Of a stretch of DNA of 51,817 bases, positions 44,400 to 51,817 are shown piece by piece. Under the pieces are notes generated by a model, which saw only the letters and a list, made by a program, of their open reading frames with translations, searched no databases and had not been told where the DNA came from. Location: positions 1-51,817 of the forward strand of contig CAIVMQ010000027.1 of assembly GCA_903907075.1 (NCBI GenBank), read 5' to 3'. The stretch comes from an uncultured Bacteroidia bacterium (GTDB taxonomy: Bacteria > Bacteroidota > Bacteroidia > Bacteroidales > Prolixibacteraceae). A program made the position numbers and the translations under genes. Within the stretch, counting starts at the first letter, position 1. Each line of letters starts with the position of its first letter.

Positions 44400-46079
44400 A
44401 TGAGTACTAAAATACTAAAGGGTTTACTTGCAGCTTCGATAGTGGTGATTATTTCACTCTCGTTTTGGGGGTTTAAAACCGATCAGAAGAATTTCGAGAT
44501 TTCTAAGAATATGGATATCTTCTTTACCCTGGTAAGGGAATTAAATCTCTTTTATGTGGACGAAGTAAAGCCTGAGATCCTGATTAAAAAGGGGATAGAT
44601 GAGATGCTCGATACGCTTGATCCGTATACCGTTTTTATTCCGGAATCTGAGATGGATGACTTTAAGTTTATGACCACCGGAGAGTATGCAGGAATAGGTG
44701 CGATGATCTCTAAACGGAAGAATCAAATTATTGTTGCAGAGCCATATGAAGGGTTTCCGGCACAGAAAAATGGATTGCGTGCCGGCGATATTTTTCTCGA
44801 AGTTGATGGCAAAAAGGTTGATAAATTAGCTGTTTCTGATGTGTCTGATATTCTTAAGGGGCCGGCACAGAAAGTGGTAAAAGTAAAGATGCAGCGCCCA
44901 GGAGTTGAAAAACCACTCAGTATTGATATCGTTCGTGAAGATATTCAGATTAATCCTGTAACCTATTACGGTATGATAGATGCTCAGACAGGCTATGCAC
45001 GCCTCTCAAGTTTTACAGATGGTTGTGCGGATAAATTACGTAGTGCTATTACCGATTTACGAGATAAACAAGGAGCGACCTCTTTTGTATTGGATCTAAG
45101 GTCTAATCCTGGAGGATTGCTTGGCGAGGCAGTTAAGGTCGCCAATCTGTTTGTTAATCATGGACAAGAAATTGTTAGCACGAAAGGGAAAGTTTCGCAG
45201 TGGGATAAAACCTACCGGGCAACGGAGCAACCGGTTGATTCTGTGATGCCCCTAATTATACTGGTAAATTCAGGATCGGCATCGGCCTCCGAGATTGTTG
45301 CAGGTGCACTTCAGGATCTTGACCGTGCAATCATATTGGGTAATCGCACATTTGGTAAAGGACTCGTACAAACAACTCGCGATCTGAGCTACAACACCAA
45401 ACTCAAGGTTACTACTGCAAAATACTATATTCCAAGTGGAAGGTGCATCCAGGCTCTCGATTATTCCCATCGAAATTCAGATGGGAGTGTGGGAAATATC
45501 CCCGACTCGCTAACCTCTGTATTTAAGACAAAAAATGGTCGTCTGGTAAAAGATGGAGGTGGCGTGACCCCCGATATTCGCGATGTTCAGGATACCCTCA
45601 GTACCCTAGCCTATAAGTTAGTCCAAGATTATTTAGTTTTTGATTTTGCTACTGATTTTGCATTTAAACACAAAACAATTGCTTCCGCCGACAAGTTTAT
45701 AGTGAGTGATGATATCTACCATGACTTTCTTGTTTTTATAAAGGAGAGGAAATTTTCGTATGAATCGCGGAGTGAACAAACCTTAAAGACACTTATAGAT
45801 ATAGCCAAGCGTGAGCGTTATTTCGAAGGGGCAAAAAATGAATTTGCAGAGCTCGAAAAAGGGTTGACATTAGATCTTGATGCAGATGTAAATAAGTTTA
45901 GTGATGAGATTCGTGAATTAATAAAGGATGAGATTGTATCTAGATACTATTTCCAGAAAGGGGCTATCATAGCTGCAATAGGGAGCGATTTGGAGATTAA
46001 ACGTGTTTTATCGCTCTTCCATTCCCCTGCCGAATATTCTGCAATCTTGGCTCCTTCAGCTGATAAGGGTCCGAAATAG
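44400..46079 (+). CDS. S41 family C-terminal processing protease with PDZ domain
   Basis: This is a periplasmic protease of the CtpA/Prc family, 559 residues. An N-terminal membrane anchor (7-25) is followed by a DxLDPYTVFIPE segment, a PDZ domain (about 85-170; GIGAMISKRKNQIIV, GLRAGDIFLEVDGKKV), and the protease core. The nucleophile is Ser295 in NSGSASASE and the base is Lys320 in TFGKGLVQT, spaced as in Prc. A helical C-terminal extension of about 150 residues follows. In many Bacteroidota this gene follows rnpA and yidD; here other genes lie between. Confidence 0.94.
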   Translation: MSTKILKGLLAASIVVIISLSFWGFKTDQKNFEISKNMDIFFTLVRELNLFYVDEVKPEILIKKGIDEMLDTLDPYTVFIPESEMDDFKFMTTGEYAGIGAMISKRKNQIIVAEPYEGFPAQKNGLRAGDIFLEVDGKKVDKLAVSDVSDILKGPAQKVVKVKMQRPGVEKPLSIDIVREDIQINPVTYYGMIDAQTGYARLSSFTDGCADKLRSAITDLRDKQGATSFVLDLRSNPGGLLGEAVKVANLFVNHGQEIVSTKGKVSQWDKTYRATEQPVDSVMPLIILVNSGSASASEIVAGALQDLDRAIILGNRTFGKGLVQTTRDLSYNTKLKVTTAKYYIPSGRCIQALDYSHRNSDGSVGNIPDSLTSVFKTKNGRLVKDGGGVTPDIRDVQDTLSTLAYKLVQDYLVFDFATDFAFKHKTIASADKFIVSDDIYHDFLVFIKERKFSYESRSEQTLKTLIDIAKRERYFEGAKNEFAELEKGLTLDLDADVNKFSDEIRELIKDEIVSRYYFQKGAIIAAIGSDLEIKRVLSLFHSPAEYSAILAPSADKGPK

Positions 46080-46122
46080 ATTTTATATGACCCGATTATA
46101 GTGTCTAAGATGCGATCGTGCA

Positions 46123-46151
46123 ATCCTAAAATATTGAAAATATTTTAGGAT
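46123..46151. terminator. 13-bp inverted repeat between convergent genes
   Basis: ATCCTAAAATATT (46123-46135) and its complement (46139-46151) enclose GAA. It overlaps the last codons of the response regulator and lies between it and the convergent S41 gene. It could be a shared terminator, but the T tract is poor. Confidence 0.4.
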
Positions 46152-46629
46152 ATACAAAGGCAAGTCCGGCGAAGAAGAGAATAATAATTAGAAGGGCAAT
46201 AGAAAATAACGTTATCCCTTGTTTAAAGTGCTTATTGCTCTTCACAAGCTCGCGATGGACAAGTATCTTATTTATTTTATCGGAGAGCTTAATTAACGCA
46301 TATTGGTCTTTTACGATATAATCGTATGCTCCATATCGCATGCAATTTATAGCCACCTCTATATTATCTTGGCCCGAAAGGAAAATAAAATCGGTTGTCG
46401 GGTATCTCTTTTTCGAGGCTATAACGACATCAATTCCGGTTATTCCCTCAAGGAGGTAATCCAGAATAAGGATATCGGGTTTCTGATTCATATTTTTAAG
46501 ACACTCCTCTCCTGATAAAAAACTCTCAGTCCTAATAAGCTTATGAGCTCGCAGATGATTAACAATTAGCTTATTATAAACAGTATTGTCTTCAACCACG
46601 AAAATCAGGGGCGATTTTGAATTTTTCAT
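46126..46629 (-). CDS. Response regulator receiver domain with C-terminal membrane helix
   Basis: This 167-residue protein is a CheY-like receiver: acidic Glu13/Asp14, phosphate acceptor Asp57 in ILILDYLLEG, Ser85 in FIFLSGQD and Lys107 in YIVKDQ. No DNA-binding or enzyme output domain follows. Instead, after a short linker, residues about 138-160 (GITLFSIALLIIILFFAG) form one membrane helix and the chain ends. It would therefore be held at the inner membrane by its C-terminus. No histidine kinase is beside it. Its role is unknown; it may act by docking with a partner. Confidence 0.85.
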   Translation of the reverse strand: MKNSKSPLIFVVEDNTVYNKLIVNHLRAHKLIRTESFLSGEECLKNMNQKPDILILDYLLEGITGIDVVIASKKRYPTTDFIFLSGQDNIEVAINCMRYGAYDYIVKDQYALIKLSDKINKILVHRELVKSNKHFKQGITLFSIALLIIILFFAGLAFVYPKIFSIF

Positions 46630-46783
46630 AGTGATTATTTTAGAATAGGGATATTATATATCACTTTTATAAAGGAAAGGATTTACATTTATATAATGTA
46701 AATTTAAGAATTCGAATTGAATTATCTAAATTTTCATTTCTTTTTATATCTTCGTGGAATAAAACTATCAAAAAATCATTCTC

Positions 46784-47245
46784 ATGAAAGTTCTGAGTAT
46801 TCTTCTCGTAGTGGTTGTTCTGATGGCTGTAGGTTGTAAAACGCAAAAAATTGCCCCTAAGCCAGAACCAGTAAAGTCAGAAAGTGTTAAATCGGAAAGT
46901 GAAAAGCCTGAAAGTGTTGCTAAATCCTATAGCAATAGCAGTGGCAGTTCTTCAGTAAAATCGAAGGAGGAGCGCATCACTGCTGCCAAAGGTGAAGCGA
47001 GTGATTTAGGATCGAAAAGATTTTATATTATTCTTGGAAGTTTTGGGGTATTTGAAAATGCCCAACGGTTTAAAAAACAACTCGCCGCGGAAGATTTCTC
47101 TCCCGGAATTCTTGTTAATGAATCGGGATTATATCGGGTATGTGTAAATAGCTTCAATGATGAATCTGCGGCCCGAAGCAAAGTTAGTGAGCTTCGCCAG
47201 CAGTTCCCTAAGTATGCCGATCTTTGGTTGTTGGTAAGGAAATAA
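46784..47245 (+). CDS. SPOR-domain lipoprotein
   Basis: This 153-residue lipoprotein (lipobox AVGC, Cys18) has a Lys/Ser/Glu-rich linker with near-repeats (PVKSESVKSESEKPESV) and a C-terminal SPOR domain (about 82-153: RFYIILGSFGVFENAQRFKK, SGLYRVCVNSF). SPOR domains bind septal peptidoglycan stripped of peptide side chains, so it is probably a cell-division or cell-wall protein. It stands alone, ended by a strong hairpin. Confidence 0.9.
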   Translation: MKVLSILLVVVVLMAVGCKTQKIAPKPEPVKSESVKSESEKPESVAKSYSNSSGSSSVKSKEERITAAKGEASDLGSKRFYIILGSFGVFENAQRFKKQLAAEDFSPGILVNESGLYRVCVNSFNDESAARSKVSELRQQFPKYADLWLLVRK

Positions 47246-47290
47246 GAGAATAAAAAAAGAGGGATGATAAGCCCTCTTTTTTTATTCTCT
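47245..47290. terminator. 19-bp perfect hairpin, bidirectional terminator
   Basis: AGAGAATAAAAAAAGAGGG (47245-47263) and its exact complement (47272-47290) flank an 8-nt loop. It starts at the stop of the SPOR gene and precedes the end of the convergent barrel gene. Confidence 0.9.
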
Positions 47291-47327
47291 CTCTCCTTAA
47301 TTTAAGCTGAACATCCCGACCTATGTT

Positions 47328-48545
47328 CTAAAATATTTCCCCGAGATTAAAAAATAGGCCATGTGAGCCTCCAACACCAAACCCATAATCAATCCCAAGA
47401 TTTGTGCCGGAGTGCTTGTTCATCTTAATTCTTACACCTACTCCATAACCGGGTATTATCCGATGTTTATCGGACCATTTATCAAAGAGATTTTCCAGAT
47501 TCCCAAAGACAACACCTCCTAAGAGTCCGTCACGGGTTATGCCATAACGATATTCAGTCTCAATATAAATCAGATTTCTGTCTGTATATCGCCCCGGAAC
47601 ATAACCACGACCTGTATTTGAAAATGAATCCCATCCAATACTTGGGGTGTCTAAATAAGGAGGAATCCCATTCAACGTAAAATTATAATAGTTCCAGAAG
47701 GAAAGGATATTCCCAGAGGAGGCTGGAAATTTGGTGTAGTGCCTTAGATCTATCAGCAAGGATTGCCAATCACTATTGCTCCCTAAAAGCTCTAAATTAG
47801 GACGGTATTGAAGGTTCACATAGTTTCCCCCTTGCGGATTTACCGAATTTCTGCGACTGTCATAGAGCAGGTTTAACGAGATACCGGAGGAGACAGATCT
47901 GCTCCCTTGATGAAGCCTCTTCAGATCCTCAAGAGCATTGCCCGGTATGGCATCAAAGTTAACATCCCAATGTGAATCAAGATTATATCCTGCACCGGCA
48001 AAAATATTAGAGCTTAATTCCCAAAAAATAATCTGCGAAATTCTTAAATATGAATATTTTATGTTGATTCCATCATCTAAAGTTGTGGTACTTCCTAAGC
48101 CAAAGGTTTGTGTGGGAAAATTATAATATCGAGAGTCTCCAACAAGATGAATCTTATACTTCTCTAAGAATATATTGCTGTTTGCAGTAAACCAATACTG
48201 ATGATATTGAGAGTAATAGCTATTGAGAAGCAGGTTGGAGAATCGGCTTTTACCTCCATCTGTATAAAATGACGTATTCGTGATTATTGCCCCTGTTAAT
48301 CCCGACTGAAGCGAATATCCTACTACGGGTAAAATCGAAAAAAAAGTCACCTTCCCCTTATTCTTTAGGGTATCTTTATTTAAAATACGCTTAAATCCAC
48401 CATCTAAAATATCCACAATATCTTTCGAATTGCGAAGTAAACTGTCTTTATTCGTGACAAGCTTCTGTTGACCGGCCAGCAAGGTGCAGTTTAGGAATAA
48501 GAATAGGAGAGTGTAGCCAAATGACTTTAGGATTACTTTATTCAT
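47328..48545 (-). CDS. Omp85/BamA-like outer membrane beta-barrel without POTRA domains
   Basis: This 405-residue exported protein has a signal peptide ending near LLAGQ. The rest is a run of amphipathic beta strands ending in an aromatic residue (NLGEIF), as outer-membrane barrels do. It resembles the surface-antigen (D15) barrel: GGNYVNLQYRPNLELLG, RDGLLGGVVFGNLENLFD and YGVGVRIKMNKHSGTNLGIDYGFG. It has no POTRA repeats, which separates it from BamA. It is a single gene; the function is unknown. Confidence 0.82.
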   Translation of the reverse strand: MNKVILKSFGYTLLFLFLNCTLLAGQQKLVTNKDSLLRNSKDIVDILDGGFKRILNKDTLKNKGKVTFFSILPVVGYSLQSGLTGAIITNTSFYTDGGKSRFSNLLLNSYYSQYHQYWFTANSNIFLEKYKIHLVGDSRYYNFPTQTFGLGSTTTLDDGINIKYSYLRISQIIFWELSSNIFAGAGYNLDSHWDVNFDAIPGNALEDLKRLHQGSRSVSSGISLNLLYDSRRNSVNPQGGNYVNLQYRPNLELLGSNSDWQSLLIDLRHYTKFPASSGNILSFWNYYNFTLNGIPPYLDTPSIGWDSFSNTGRGYVPGRYTDRNLIYIETEYRYGITRDGLLGGVVFGNLENLFDKWSDKHRIIPGYGVGVRIKMNKHSGTNLGIDYGFGVGGSHGLFFNLGEIF

Positions 48546-48733
48546 TCAACTAATAGCTATTTAATAAGTTATGTATGTTGTTTGACACCATTTTTGACAA
48601 CTGGTTTAATTCGATCGAAACCTAATTTACGAATTTTCGAATTAATGAATTGGAAATAGGAGGAGATATCCTTTAATTAACTTCACTGTTGAGAAGTAAC
48701 ACCTTAAATAAGGGTTAAAAAAGATCTATGGGC

Positions 48734-49219
48734 TTACTTCTCTCTATACCTTGTGGGATTCAATGCAACGCTGGACCATTGGTTTAGGAAATCGAGCACT
48801 TTTTTCTTCGAATATCCATCTCCCTCTTCAAGATAAGCTGAATTTTGTGTATGTAACCGTTTCCCGTTTGTATCGAGTATCACAAACACCGGAAATCCAA
48901 ATCTTTGAGGATATTCCAGTTTTTTCATTGCCTCTAAATTGTGATTTTCCTTGCTGTAGTTGACCAAAATTGTGATATAATTTTTATCCATTGCTGCCTT
49001 AATTTCGGGATCTTCATTCCATAATTTATGGAATTTAACACACCAAGGACACCAATTTCCTCCTATTTGAAGGAAAATCTGTTTGTTTGCTTCCTGTGCA
49101 TGCTTTATGCCCTGACTTATGGTAGCGGATACATCTGCTTTAGCGTCATAAATGGCAGCTGGCTGACCATAGGTATTAAACCAGAAAATGAGGATAATAA
49201 ATGTAAAAATAGTTCTCAT
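48734..49219 (-). CDS. Exported thioredoxin-like protein
   Basis: This 161-residue protein has a signal peptide (1-18, ending NTYG) and a thioredoxin fold with the active site Cys57-Pro-Trp-Cys60 in QIGGNWCPWCVKFHKLW, followed by FGFPVFVILDTNGKRLH with the cis-Pro. It belongs to the thioredoxin_7/DUF255-like group. It probably reduces or isomerises disulfides in the periplasm, perhaps for cytochrome c assembly. Its ATG overlaps the frr stop by 4 bases (ATGA), so it is coupled to frr. Confidence 0.9.
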   Translation of the reverse strand: MRTIFTFIILIFWFNTYGQPAAIYDAKADVSATISQGIKHAQEANKQIFLQIGGNWCPWCVKFHKLWNEDPEIKAAMDKNYITILVNYSKENHNLEAMKKLEYPQRFGFPVFVILDTNGKRLHTQNSAYLEEGDGYSKKKVLDFLNQWSSVALNPTRYREK

Positions 49220-49782
49220 ACGGTAAGAATCTCTTTCTCTTTGGCTGAGATCAACTCATCAACCTTTCGTGTAAATTTATCTGTCAACTGCTGAATAAGT
49301 TCTACCGTATCTTTCTCTTCATCCTCTGATATCTCTTTCGATTTAAGCAGTTTTTTGAGATAATCGTTCCCATCTTTTCGGGCTGAGCGGATACTTACTT
49401 TCGCTGTTTCTCCTTCCCTATGGGCATCTTTGACCAATGATCGGCGTCGCTCTTCAGTTGGCACTGGGACATTAATGCGGATAAATTCCCCATTATTTTC
49501 GGGATTAAACCCAAGATTTGAATTCATGATAGCCCGTTCGATAGCCTGAATCATCTTCTTATCCCATGGTTGTATCGCAATAGTTCGGGCATCAGGAGTG
49601 CTTACATTCGAAACTTGCATAATGGGAGTTGGTACTCCATAATAATCAACCACTACGCTTTCAATCATTCGTGGACTGGCTTTTCCTGCGCGGATATGCG
49701 CGAGCTCGTGATCAAGGTGGGCAATTGCGTGATCCATCCTTTCGGATGAATCATCTATGATCATTTGTATTTCGTCGTTCAT
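49216..49782 (-). CDS. frr: Ribosome recycling factor
   Basis: This protein splits the post-termination ribosome together with EF-G. It has 188 residues from ATG 49782. The frame is open to 49848, but a Bacteroidota -7 box lies inside that extension, and the family usually starts close to MNDEIQMIID, so the shorter form is right. Conserved parts: AGKASPRM, VDYYGVPTP, IQPWDKKMIQAIERAI, LGFNPENNGEFIRINVPVPTEERR and DTVELIQQLTDKFTRKVDEL. Confidence 0.96.
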   Translation of the reverse strand: MNDEIQMIIDDSSERMDHAIAHLDHELAHIRAGKASPRMIESVVVDYYGVPTPIMQVSNVSTPDARTIAIQPWDKKMIQAIERAIMNSNLGFNPENNGEFIRINVPVPTEERRRSLVKDAHREGETAKVSIRSARKDGNDYLKKLLKSKEISEDEEKDTVELIQQLTDKFTRKVDELISAKEKEILTV

Positions 49783-49814
49783 ATGGCGAATAAATTTTAA
49801 CGTTGTGTTTTGCA

Positions 49815-49845
49815 CAAAGGTACGATAAAAATAAATTTTGGAAAG
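49815..49845 (-). promoter_or_regulatory. Candidate promoter of frr
   Basis: Minus-strand TACCTTTG (49815-49822) matches TAnnTTTG. Only CTTT is found at the -33 distance (49842-49845). It lies upstream of ATG 49782 and inside the longer possible frame, so it helps fix the start. Confidence 0.45.
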
Positions 49846-49873
49846 CACCTCCTAGATGAAATGTAGGCGAAAT

Positions 49874-49966
49874 TTAACTATTGATTAGTTTATGGAGTGC
49901 AACTCGCAGTTGGTTATTTGCTGCTGGATGTATCCCGCAATACGTAAGAATATCGTCCTGATTCAT
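49874..49966 (-). CDS. Possible small ORF between pyrH and frr
   Basis: Minus-strand ATG 49966 opens 30 codons to a stop at 49874 (MNQDDILTYCGIHPAANNQ...). A TTG at 50005 would extend it to 43 codons. The composition is protein-like and the direction matches pyrH and frr, but I recognise no family, so it may be chance or a gene remnant. Confidence 0.25.
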   Translation of the reverse strand: MNQDDILTYCGIHPAANNQLRVALHKLINS

Positions 49967-50044
49967 TTTTAGAACAATATTTTTTCTCGAATAAAAGTCA
50001 GCCAACGCTTACTGATAAGGGTCAGCAGCTATTTATGTCGAAGT

Positions 50045-50755
50045 TTAATTGTGAACTACTGTCCCGATAGGTTCTCCTTTTAAAATCTTCATCAGGTTAC
50101 CTGAAGTGTCCATATCAAAAACGATGATTGGCAAATTATTCTCCTTGCACATAGTAGTTGCCGTCAGATCCATAATTTTTAATCCTCTTGTATAAATTTC
50201 ATCAAATGTGATATCGGTAAACTTTGTTGCGGTAGGATCTTTTAGTGGATCGGCGGTATAAATCCCGTCTACGCGAGTCCCTTTTAGCATGGCATCCGCT
50301 TCGATTTCAATACCCCTGAGTGACGAACCGGTGTCGGTTGTAAAATAGGGATTTCCTGTCCCTGCTGAAAAGATGGCCACTTCGCCATTCTCAAGCGTTT
50401 CTATCGCCTTATCCTTGGAATAGAACTCTCCGATGGGTTCCATCCGGATAGCGGTCAGAACTCTCGATTTAACCCCTGCAACGGTCAGAGCCGAATGAAG
50501 GGCCAGGCTATTAATAACAGTTGCGAGCATTCCCATCTGATCTCCCTTGACCCTGTCGAATCCTTTGGAAGCGCCACTAAGCCCTCTGAATATATTCCCG
50601 CCGCCAATAACAATACCAATCTCAACCCCAAGTTCAGTAGCCTCCTTAATTTGATTGGCGTAATCCGATAATCTGACCGGATCAATTCCGTATTGTTGGT
50701 CGCCCATGAGGGATTCTCCGGAAAGTTTTAGTAAGACTCGTTTATATTTTATCAT
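50045..50755 (-). CDS. pyrH: UMP kinase
   Basis: This enzyme phosphorylates UMP to UDP, the first committed kinase step to UTP and CTP. It has 236 residues, normal length. Conserved parts of the amino acid kinase fold: YKRVLLKLSGESLMG, IGIVIGGGNIFRG, DRVKGDQMGMLATVINSLAL, FSAGTGNPYFTTDTGSSLR, IEADAMLKGTRVDGIYTADP and LKIMDLTATTMC. It is cytoplasmic and hexameric in known members. A near-perfect promoter precedes it. frr follows after a gap with its own promoter-like box. Confidence 0.97.
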   Translation of the reverse strand: MIKYKRVLLKLSGESLMGDQQYGIDPVRLSDYANQIKEATELGVEIGIVIGGGNIFRGLSGASKGFDRVKGDQMGMLATVINSLALHSALTVAGVKSRVLTAIRMEPIGEFYSKDKAIETLENGEVAIFSAGTGNPYFTTDTGSSLRGIEIEADAMLKGTRVDGIYTADPLKDPTATKFTDITFDEIYTRGLKIMDLTATTMCKENNLPIIVFDMDTSGNLMKILKGEPIGTVVHN

Positions 50756-50773
50756 CTTTTATGTTTTGCTGGA

Positions 50774-50804
50774 CAAATTTACACCAAAAAAGAGCTTAAA
50801 CAAA
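50774..50804 (-). promoter_or_regulatory. Bacteroidota -33/-7 promoter of pyrH
   Basis: On the minus strand TTTG (50801-50804), a 19-bp spacer and TAAATTTG (50774-50781) match the Bacteroidota consensus exactly. The ATG at 50755 lies 18 bp further on. Confidence 0.75.
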
Positions 50805-50808
50805 AAGA

Positions 50809-50859
50809 GCCCCGAAATATAGAAGCTTTGTTTGCGAAATCTCTTTTAAATTTCGGGGC
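50809..50859. repeat. 10-bp inverted repeat with 31-nt centre between pyrH and the sigma gene
   Basis: GCCCCGAAAT (50809-50818) and ATTTCGGGGC (50850-50859) are exact complements. The pair lies between two divergent genes, just upstream of the pyrH promoter, and could be an operator or a hairpin. Confidence 0.6.
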
Positions 50860-50928
50860 AAATCACTATCTCTTTAGAAAGCTATCCCCCGGGTCGGCAA
50901 GTTTAGGTATTTGACATCTTCGTTATGG

Positions 50929-50961
50929 ATTGTTTAACTCTGAAGAATTTTAGTAGCTTTG
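50929..50961 (+). promoter_or_regulatory. Candidate promoter of the sigma factor gene
   Basis: ATTG (50929-50932), 21-bp spacer and TAGCTTTG (50954-50961) resemble the Bacteroidota promoter. Transcription would start near 50968, after the possible ATG at 50925 and before the ATG at 50985, which favours the latter as the translation start. Confidence 0.45.
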
Positions 50962-50984
50962 CTCCTCCAAACACTACCTGTGAA

Positions 50985-51572
50985 ATGATCGAGGATGAAA
51001 AATATTTATTTGAAAGAATAAGTAGAGGTGATGAAGCAGCCTTTAAGGTCATCTATAACAGGTATGTACCACGACTCTATTATTTTGTTTATGAATATAT
51101 TCCTCATCATGACTTAGTTGAGAATATTGTTCAGGATGCCTTAATGGTACTTTGGGACAAGAGATCAAAATTGGAAGAAAATACGAATCTTGGAGCTTAT
51201 CTTTTTACTGTTGCAAAAAATAACTGCCTCTACAAACTAAGGGACCAGCGTTACAGACAGAAACTTTTCGAATCTGATATTGACGAACCCGAATTAAAAG
51301 CTAACCTTGATGCCTTAAGTGTACTTGATACATCCCTGATCACAATGACGGAGATAGAAAAGATTATCGAAACTACTCTCAATCAGTTACCTCCTCAGTG
51401 TAAGGCTGTTTTCACCCTTAGTCGGTTTGAGGAGAAGAAAAATAAAGAAATAGCAGAGGAACTTGGGATATCCGTGAAAGCCGTTGAAGGGCATATCTCC
51501 AAAGCATTAAAACTTTTCCGTAATTCACTAAAGGATTACCTGCCAATCATGGCATTCATATTTATGCGTTAA
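50985..51572 (+). CDS. ECF-type RNA polymerase sigma-70 factor
   Basis: This sigma factor of the Bacteroidota ECF/FecI-like group has 195 residues from ATG 50985 (215 if the upstream ATG at 50925 is used). Region 2 is seen in DEAAFKVIYNRYVPRLYYFVYEYI and ENIVQDALMVLWDKRSKL. Region 4 is in LNQLPPQCKAVFTLSRFEEKKNKEIAEELGISVKAVEGHISKALKLF, with the helix-turn-helix. Such genes usually sit before an anti-sigma FecR gene and SusC/SusD genes; the window ends 245 bp after its stop, so no partner is seen. Confidence 0.92.
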   Translation: MIEDEKYLFERISRGDEAAFKVIYNRYVPRLYYFVYEYIPHHDLVENIVQDALMVLWDKRSKLEENTNLGAYLFTVAKNNCLYKLRDQRYRQKLFESDIDEPELKANLDALSVLDTSLITMTEIEKIIETTLNQLPPQCKAVFTLSRFEEKKNKEIAEELGISVKAVEGHISKALKLFRNSLKDYLPIMAFIFMR

Positions 51573-51693
51573 TGATAGATTGTTTTATTGATTCTTAAGC
51601 CCTATAAGTGAACTTTTTGGTTTAAGTTTGACAGTTTGGTTACCCTTTTTCATCATTATTCATTATTGTCCGGGAAATGGCAATCAGTCTTAA

Positions 51694-51731
51694 CAGATTC
51701 ATCGCTACACTTTGTTTCGCTCAGAATGACA
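51694..51731 (-). repeat. Dispersed-repeat-like sequence (TGTCATTCTGAGCGAA type)
   Basis: On the minus strand the sequence begins TGTCATTCTGAGCGAA and ends GATGAATCT, a pattern I recognise as a recurrent intergenic repeat in many bacterial genomes. It lies in noncoding DNA after the sigma gene. Only one copy is in this window. Confidence 0.5.
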
Positions 51732-51753
51732 ATTATTTAGTTATTAAGGGGAA

Positions 51754-51788
51754 GGGGGTTGGAAGTGGCTCCGCCACATACAACCCCC
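51754..51788. repeat. GC-rich hairpin near the window end
   Basis: GGGGGTTG (51754-51761) pairs with CAACCCCC (51781-51788), and inside it GTGGC (51765-51769) with GCCAC (51773-51777), loop TCC, with a 3-by-3 internal loop. It resembles REP-type or transposon-end hairpins. No transposase is present in the window. Confidence 0.55.
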
Positions 51789-51817
51789 AAACCCAGAATA
51801 AAAAAAAAAATTTAAAT

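Noticed and set aside
49783..49848. N-terminal extension of frr to 49848
   Set aside because: A Bacteroidota -7 box lies within the extension, and the family starts close to MNDEIQ.

Overview
The window is about 52 kb of a chromosome from a member of the Bacteroidota. The evidence is the DUF4271-hemD-rnpA block, Bacteroidota-type promoters (TTTG at -33 with TAnnTTTG at -7, for example at pyrH), SPOR and DUF4412 proteins, GH95 and GH78 glycosidases, and an ECF sigma factor of the type that usually precedes anti-sigma/SusCD genes. I see no tRNA, rRNA, CRISPR array or complete insertion sequence. The family inside the Bacteroidota cannot be fixed from the sequence alone.

Layout. 1-4124: a short 46-bp tandem-repeat array, then the end of a MacAB-TolC-type export operon (FtsX permease, membrane-fusion protein, TolC-like channel), closed by a strong terminator. 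4207-7609: glutathione peroxidase, a frameshifted alpha-carbonic anhydrase lipoprotein, a GDSL lipoprotein and a DUF4412 protein. 8002-23395: a large exported cytochrome region made of two parallel four-gene modules. Each has a PSCyt1/DUF1549/DUF1553 protein, a Tat-exported DUF1501 protein, a Tat-exported sugar- or propeller-type enzyme, and a DUF2231/cytochrome c/LRR membrane protein. A MauG-type di-heme peroxidase follows. The two DUF1549/DUF1553 proteins carry different carbohydrate-binding-like inserts (CBM6-like and LamG-like), so I infer a cell-envelope redox system acting on polymers or glycans. 23871-33551: glutaminase, then GH95 fucosidase, propionyl-CoA synthetase, a methyltransferase and GH78 rhamnosidase, which together fit deoxyhexose use ending in propionate metabolism. 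33789-38200: lipid-linked glycosylation genes (methyltransferase, methyltransferase-GT2 fusion, GT-C membrane glycosyltransferase).

38352-50755 is mostly housekeeping: DUF4271, hemD, rnpA, DAHP synthase/chorismate mutase, tyrA, rsgA, S41 protease, a membrane-anchored response regulator, a SPOR lipoprotein, an Omp85-like barrel, a thioredoxin-like protein, frr and pyrH. 50985-51572 is an ECF sigma factor. The last 200 bp hold repeat-like, hairpin-rich noncoding DNA.

The two signals most worth following are (1) a previously unmarked aromatic-codon leader peptide (Tyr-Phe-Trp-Phe-Gly-Tyr) with its own promoter and a terminator directly upstream of tyrA and DAHP synthase/chorismate mutase, which looks like a transcription attenuator; and (2) the duplicated cytochrome/DUF1501 modules. 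Two genes (carbonic anhydrase and DUF4271) have signal peptides separated from their bodies by a one-base shift. These may be real lesions or assembly errors.
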